DNA of 64,000 bases from Acanthaster planci (lineage: Eukaryota; Echinodermata; Asteroidea; Valvatida; Acanthasteridae), in assembly GCF_001949145.1 (NCBI RefSeq), contig NW_019091362.1:9192323-9256322 (forward strand), given 5' to 3'. The first letter of the stretch is position 1. Every line of letters begins with the position of its first letter. Of this stretch, positions 59,346 to 64,000 are shown in pieces. The notes beneath the pieces are model-generated. The model was not told the DNA's origin and made no database searches. It worked only from the letters and a program-made list of their open reading frames with translations. The position numbers were made by a program, and so were the translations under genes.

Positions 59346-61705
59346 CAACTCCGAACATTCCTCTTAGCCCGCAAATGGCGCGTAATTTATTTTGTCCTTG
59401 CAGCACGTGCAGTGCTTGCGGTGGCCATCATTGACCCTTTTGATCTCTGTATGTGCTGACTCCTTGTGTTTAATAGCTCCATGGTGATACATGCACAACC
59501 ACGTTGGACACGTACTTGTGTGGGGAACATGTGGTACCACAATATTATAGTACCAGCATGGAGCCATATGGTAAAAGTATGGAAAGGAATTCAGTATATG
59601 GACAACACTTATTTTCCCAAAAGTGACACACACTGTAGCAGCCATCTGAAAGCAGTAAAATGGCCTACATGTACATGTAAAAAGTCAAATGTAGCAGCGA
59701 AAATATTGAAATTCGCTTCCCTTTGGTACTTTTGGATGTATTTCCAAATTGTCAACTAGGCAGGAATGGGGCGGTCGGGAAAAGGCTGACCAGATGCACC
59801 TGCTACTTGCTGGAGGCTTCCAGTCATGCCAGTCCTCACCATTCTGTTACCCCCAAAACACGCTGCTCAGTTGTAAGCTGCATTTTGCTGGTCTGAGAAA
59901 ATGAACAACCTTTCCAACTTTTAAGGAGCGTGCAATGAAATAACATACTGAGGACTGCATAATTTGGAGGCCCAACGAAAGCCCTGCACTGGGAAGACAA
60001 GGTTCTTCACCGAAACATCAATCTGATGCAAGACCAGTTCTGACATGGTTGACTGAACTGCTTCGTGCTCAGTCATCTGTGACAGTAAATTGGATTTCTT
60101 CGTGTCATAAGAAAGAGGACATCATTAGTTAATAAATGGTGGTTGCCAATTTCCAAAATATTTAACCATGTCCAAGATATTAGCAAATTGATCTCCTTTT
60201 GTTTTAGCGCAACCACGAACTACAGTTGGGACTGTCCCAACTGGGAATGTGTACTTTGAGACCCTCCATTTTCATTATTCTTATCAAACAAGTCATCAGT
60301 CCCCCAAAGAGTGCACCCAAAGGCGATGCTTTCCTATTGTGCTAACCTTGTTTTTTTTAATGGCTAATACTAAATAGGTCACTGCAGGCATGGTAGGGAA
60401 TATCCTGGAGTCCCTATATGGAACTCTTCCCGAGACCATGGAGACTGTCCAAATAGTTGGGCCAGCCGAACCGCAGGTCAACAGTTGGGATGGTCCCGCA
60501 TTGGGGCAGCTAGCAGACACTATAGTTGGGGTGTAACAAGCTTGAATGAGTAACTCATCACATCAGTAGACAAACTGACATGACTGAACATAAATTGCCT
60601 GAACAAAGTAAAGCCATGAGAATTAGGGCAGGAGTTACTCAAACCATGGAGGATGCTCAAACTAGTGATTTGCCAGTAACTGCTAGCACTAGTCAGGTTC
60701 TCCTTCTCAGCAAGTTTTGGTTAAATTCTAATCCCTGTCTCCACATACTTACCCAACACGGCGAAATCAGAGCAAAAGGGTGCTGGAAGCAGGTTGGCTC
60801 TTGTCGCATGCACAAGCCTATTTTCATGTGCTGCATTCACGAATATTGAGTCTTTGAGAGTCCCAATGCCATGAATGCAATTTTGCAAATCCCTTGCCCT
60901 GCCTGCGCCTAGAAATTATTGTAATGAAAACTGCACCGTTCAACAAAATTTACGTTAAAACAAATAGAAACATATGCCAACGCCTGTATTCTTGGTGTTT
61001 TCTTCGTTTGCTCTTTTTAATATTTAAAACTTGAAATACCAGAGAGAACCCTTAATTTAACACATCTGGTAGTGTGTGGTACGTCAAGTGCTTATCAGTG
61101 TACTGTAGGCTACCTACATATGTACATGTACATGACCTATCAAAATACCACGTCAGTACATAATACGCAATGAAATTGCGCCCTCATGTGTCTTTATCGC
61201 GTTAGTTGATGGCTTTGGATTACGGTGGACGCACCGGCCGGGCGATATATTGACCAGCCCAGGTTCCGGTTGGAAGTACAGTCGTCAGGAAGTCCACCTG
61301 AGCTAAGTTTAGACAGATCGTGCTCTCGCAAGAGCCGTATAATCGAGTTACTCTTCTCTGGTTGTTGTGCTAGGCAAGGTAGGCCTAATTTATTTTTTCT
61401 CCCGTTCTGAATCGTATAGTTGGCAAAGCCTCCATCAGGAAACATCACACCAACTCCTTTGGATGATCGGATAGGGCCAGGGGCACACGATTCCACTATG
61501 TCTACGGCACGGGCATGACCCCGGTTGGGGTCTGTCGTCCGCGCTTGGTATGGTAGGAGGAGTGGGCCCGCGAGGCGGACGTCGGACCCCACAGCTGTAG
61601 GGGCGTACATAATGTTACAGCCTTTAGTTTAGGCCGGTAAGGGTTGACATTGTCGTGATGGTGTTTGTCGGGCACTCCACTTTCAGAGAGCAGAACACAT
61701 ACTAG

Positions 61706-62170
61706 GCTGAGTTCGGGCGGCTTGTTCCCGTATGTTCACGAACAGCTCCATTTGTTGTTCGTGCGTCGGCCGCTCGAACGCCGGGAACAAACAACCGATT
61801 ATCGCTTGTAGTTAGTAACAAGCAACATGGCGGCGTCCATGTAGGCTACGTTATTCGAGAGTTAATGTTTGGATGGGCTGAATTCTTTTCTACATAAACA
61901 GGAACATTCATTTCTGTGTTACAGAAAATAATTACATGTAATGTTAATTTTGCAAAACTTCCCATGGTCTATGGCTTTGGAAGCCATCTCTCTACTTTTG
62001 CAGGTGTTCAACAATCAAAATCTCACGAGTTTTCTGTGTGTTCCTGTAAAACCCTGACGAGGAGGTGGTGTGTGATCCTGTTCTGGGAACAGTGTTCTTG
62101 AGTCGGGTTCCCGCCTTTCGAGCGCGAGAACAAGAAACCCGCGTCAAGAACAGGCCGCCTTAACTCGACC
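61706..62170. mobile_element. Long-TIR MITE family, copy C
   Basis: The left end GCTGAGTTCGGGCGGCTTGT and the right end (ACAGGCCGCCTTAACTCGACC) are inverses, with inner arms CGCTCGAACGCCGGGAA and TTCCCGCCTTTCGAGCG. The body matches copies at 25474-25933 and 43463-43926. No coding capacity. Confidence 0.8.
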
Positions 62171-62297
62171 CCAATGTACTTGAGGGGGTGTGAAGTTACA
62201 TGTACTGTAGTTACTTATTCCTCTGTTCGACAGTCAATGTTAAACAAGTAACCATTTGATATTCAACATTGAATAAGTACCTGTTTGATTAGATACG

Positions 62298-62375
62298 TAA
62301 ACAGGGCTCAGTGAATACTCCTCCCATCATATACACTGTACATACAACAGAGGAGTATTCATTGGGCCCTGTTTA
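62298..62375. repeat. Inverted repeat with 26-base arms
   Basis: TAAACAGGGCTCAGTGAATA continues to CTCCTC, inverted on the right as GAGGAG through TATTCATTGGGCCCTGTTTA, with two or three mismatches and a loop of about 26 bases. Confidence 0.75.
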
Positions 62376-63013
62376 CAGGTCTACAGTTTGATATCTGGCG
62401 AGCGACAGGATGCACACTCCTGGAAAACAGTGGAGTGCAAAAGGGACAAAAATAAGCTGCACCACCTTCATTTGAGGGCTTGTTTGAGCCCGAAAAACCT
62501 CATGCCACAGGTTGGTAGTTGACATGGTTGAGGAGAACAATGAAATCAGCTTCAGTGTAATCGGTAATCTTGATGCAGGGCATGGGGTTTGGGGTATTTC
62601 ATTTTGATTTGAGAAAAAGTTTGGTGTGATATGTTCACTTTCTTACTCTAGTTGGCAAGCGAAGAACTCCACCAACAAGACTTCAGTCAAAGCCGTTTTA
62701 ACCATGGAAAACTAGGTTGCCCTGTTTGAAATGGATGCAGAGGGGTCATTAAAGAGAACAGAAACCCTTTGACAGTAATTTAACCAGGGGCATGGGCTTG
62801 ATGTATATTATTTCGATTGACTAAAATAGCTTTGATGAAAACAGCAGGTATAACTGACCGTTTTGATCATTGATTTCAGGTCTGGGAATTACGATGTCAT
62901 GCCTCTTTGCATCAGTGGGAAAGAGGTGGAAAGGACTTTGGTGTTCAGATTTCTTGTTGTTTTATTTCAAATTCTTTTGTACATGTATATGTATTTTAAG
63001 AAATTTGGGATGA

Positions 63014-63265
63014 AGTATTAAACGACATTCTCAGTATGATTTATCATACTGTAACTGAAAGCATTCTTACATTGTCTATCACCGTCTGGTATGGTAACAC
63101 TAATTTGGACCTGAAAAGTAAACTGGCTCGTGTAGTTGCTACTGCTTCCAGGATAATGGGTGCTGGAATGAATCCAATCGAGGAGATCTATAGGCTGTGA
63201 ACACTTCAGCGAGCTCGTGCAATACCTACAGATGACTCCTGCAAATGCAGGCTAACAAACCACTG
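63014..63265 (+). pseudogene. L2-like LINE reverse transcriptase fragment
   Basis: The plus frame reads YHTVTESILTLSITVWYGN, then KLARVVATASRIMGAGM and NPIEEIYRL, a stop, then TLQRARAIPTDDSCK. This matches the C-terminal module of L2-type elements (ESILT..I..WYGN, L.RVV.TA..I.G, L..IY..RC.RKA..I..D). Stops before (TAA near 63020) and within show a dead fragment. Confidence 0.75.
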
Positions 63266-64000
63266 CATGGGAAAATTAGTGATACTGTCCATGTACATGT
63301 ATGGAATTCTTTCTTACCCAGCTGACTTGTTTTTTTGTTTCATAGTTGCCAATTCAAGACGAACATGTACACGTACAGATACATGTGCAATTACTAACAC
63401 TGGGAGGAGATAATACTTCTGTCCTTACCTTTTAGTGATTGTTTCTGTGTGTTATTTTGGTGTATTTATCACTAAAAGTTAACAAAAAATAATGAATGTT
63501 AATAAAATAGTGACAAATGTTAGGTTCTGAAATGCATATTCTTAAAACCAATTTAATTGGATTCATTAATAAATATTTGTGTTTCGCGTACATGTACTGT
63601 ACATTTACTGTACATTGTACATGCACAGGGTACAATGGGAGCAAGTCTCAAATAAGGGCCTGATTTACCCTTGCCGCATTGGCAAATTTCAAGATGTCAT
63701 TATAGGGTCACTAGGGTTGGCCAGCCAAGGTTACCCAATTTCTAAAGCGTACATGTACCCACGAAGGCCCAGATAATGGATCCCTGACCTCCTCTTCAAC
63801 CTGTACACAAACATGTTATTAATTTGGTTTTTCATCTCTGACATAGACATTTCGTCATGTTGATCCTTATCCCCAGCATGACCAAGCATTCCCACATGTA
63901 CTCTCTTGTCTTTGTCAATGCAATCAAATGCAAAATATTTTAATTCTTTTCACCCTAGTTCTTCACACCTGTTTATGTTGCCATTGCAAGTGGTTGCTTA

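Larger units (their letters stand above)
57943..64000. other. Right-hand region, repeats and possible promoters, no complete gene
   Basis: It contains a hairpin at 58233, a GC-rich possible promoter near 59212-59345, a MITE copy at 61706, a hairpin at 62298 and a LINE relic at 63014. A GC-rich stretch at 61190-61377 ends at a donor-like AAG|GTAGGC and may be a first exon of a rightward gene, but no coding link was found. Confidence 0.45.

Noticed and set aside
61194-61610. 138-codon minus-strand frame starting with ATG at 61610
   Set aside because: It lies in a GC-rich patch where stops are rare, shows no domain, and the other strand has equally plausible exon signals. It could be real but I cannot support it.

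Overview
This is a eukaryotic (metazoan) genomic window. The genes are split by GT-AG introns, have strong metazoan orthologues (TMTC1, BCDIN3D, GOSR2), and sit in AT-rich non-coding DNA full of miniature inverted-repeat transposons (MITEs), decayed LINE reverse transcriptases and many short TACATGTA/ACATGTAC runs. That repeat texture and the element whose ends read GGGCCAATTTCACAGAGCTG suggest a marine invertebrate deuterostome, perhaps an echinoderm; this is an impression and no species is claimed. No bacterial, viral or CRISPR feature was seen.

Layout, left to right. (1) 407-1849 (+): last coding exon of an unrecognised Ser/Pro-rich, probably disordered protein, followed by a poly(A) signal. 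(2) 4.2-6.9 kb: a TA-flanked MITE and a 1.2 kb segment present twice in tandem, each copy ending at a single ambiguous base, probably a haplotype or assembly duplication. (3) 8228-27431 (-): a complete TMTC1 gene, which I could assemble into 17 coding exons with one open frame (895 residues); its introns hold several transposon copies and a 329-base run of N. (4) 27.4-35.6 kb: repeat-rich, no gene seen. (5) 35584-36726 (-): an intronless class A GPCR of 380 residues. (6) 36.7-47.6 kb: repeats, one LINE relic, minisatellites and possible promoter motifs. (7) 47644-48250 (+): a two-exon gene for a 68-residue single-pass membrane microprotein, preceded by two CCAAT-box inverted repeats. (8) 50071-52061 (-): complete two-exon BCDIN3D RNA methyltransferase, with a perfect 36-base palindrome just upstream and a tRNA-like SINE in its intron. 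(9) 54596-57942 (-): complete six-exon GOSR2 (membrin) SNARE, 212 residues. (10) 58-64 kb: repeats and an L2-like LINE relic.

The genes do not form a pathway. TMTC1 acts in ER O-mannosylation, GOSR2 in ER-to-Golgi fusion, BCDIN3D in small-RNA 5' methylation, and the GPCR at the cell surface. No previously undescribed multi-gene system is evident. The points most worth a second look are the microprotein gene and its symmetric CCAAT promoter, the palindrome at the BCDIN3D 5' end, the altered ER-export motif of GOSR2, and the suspect tandem duplication.
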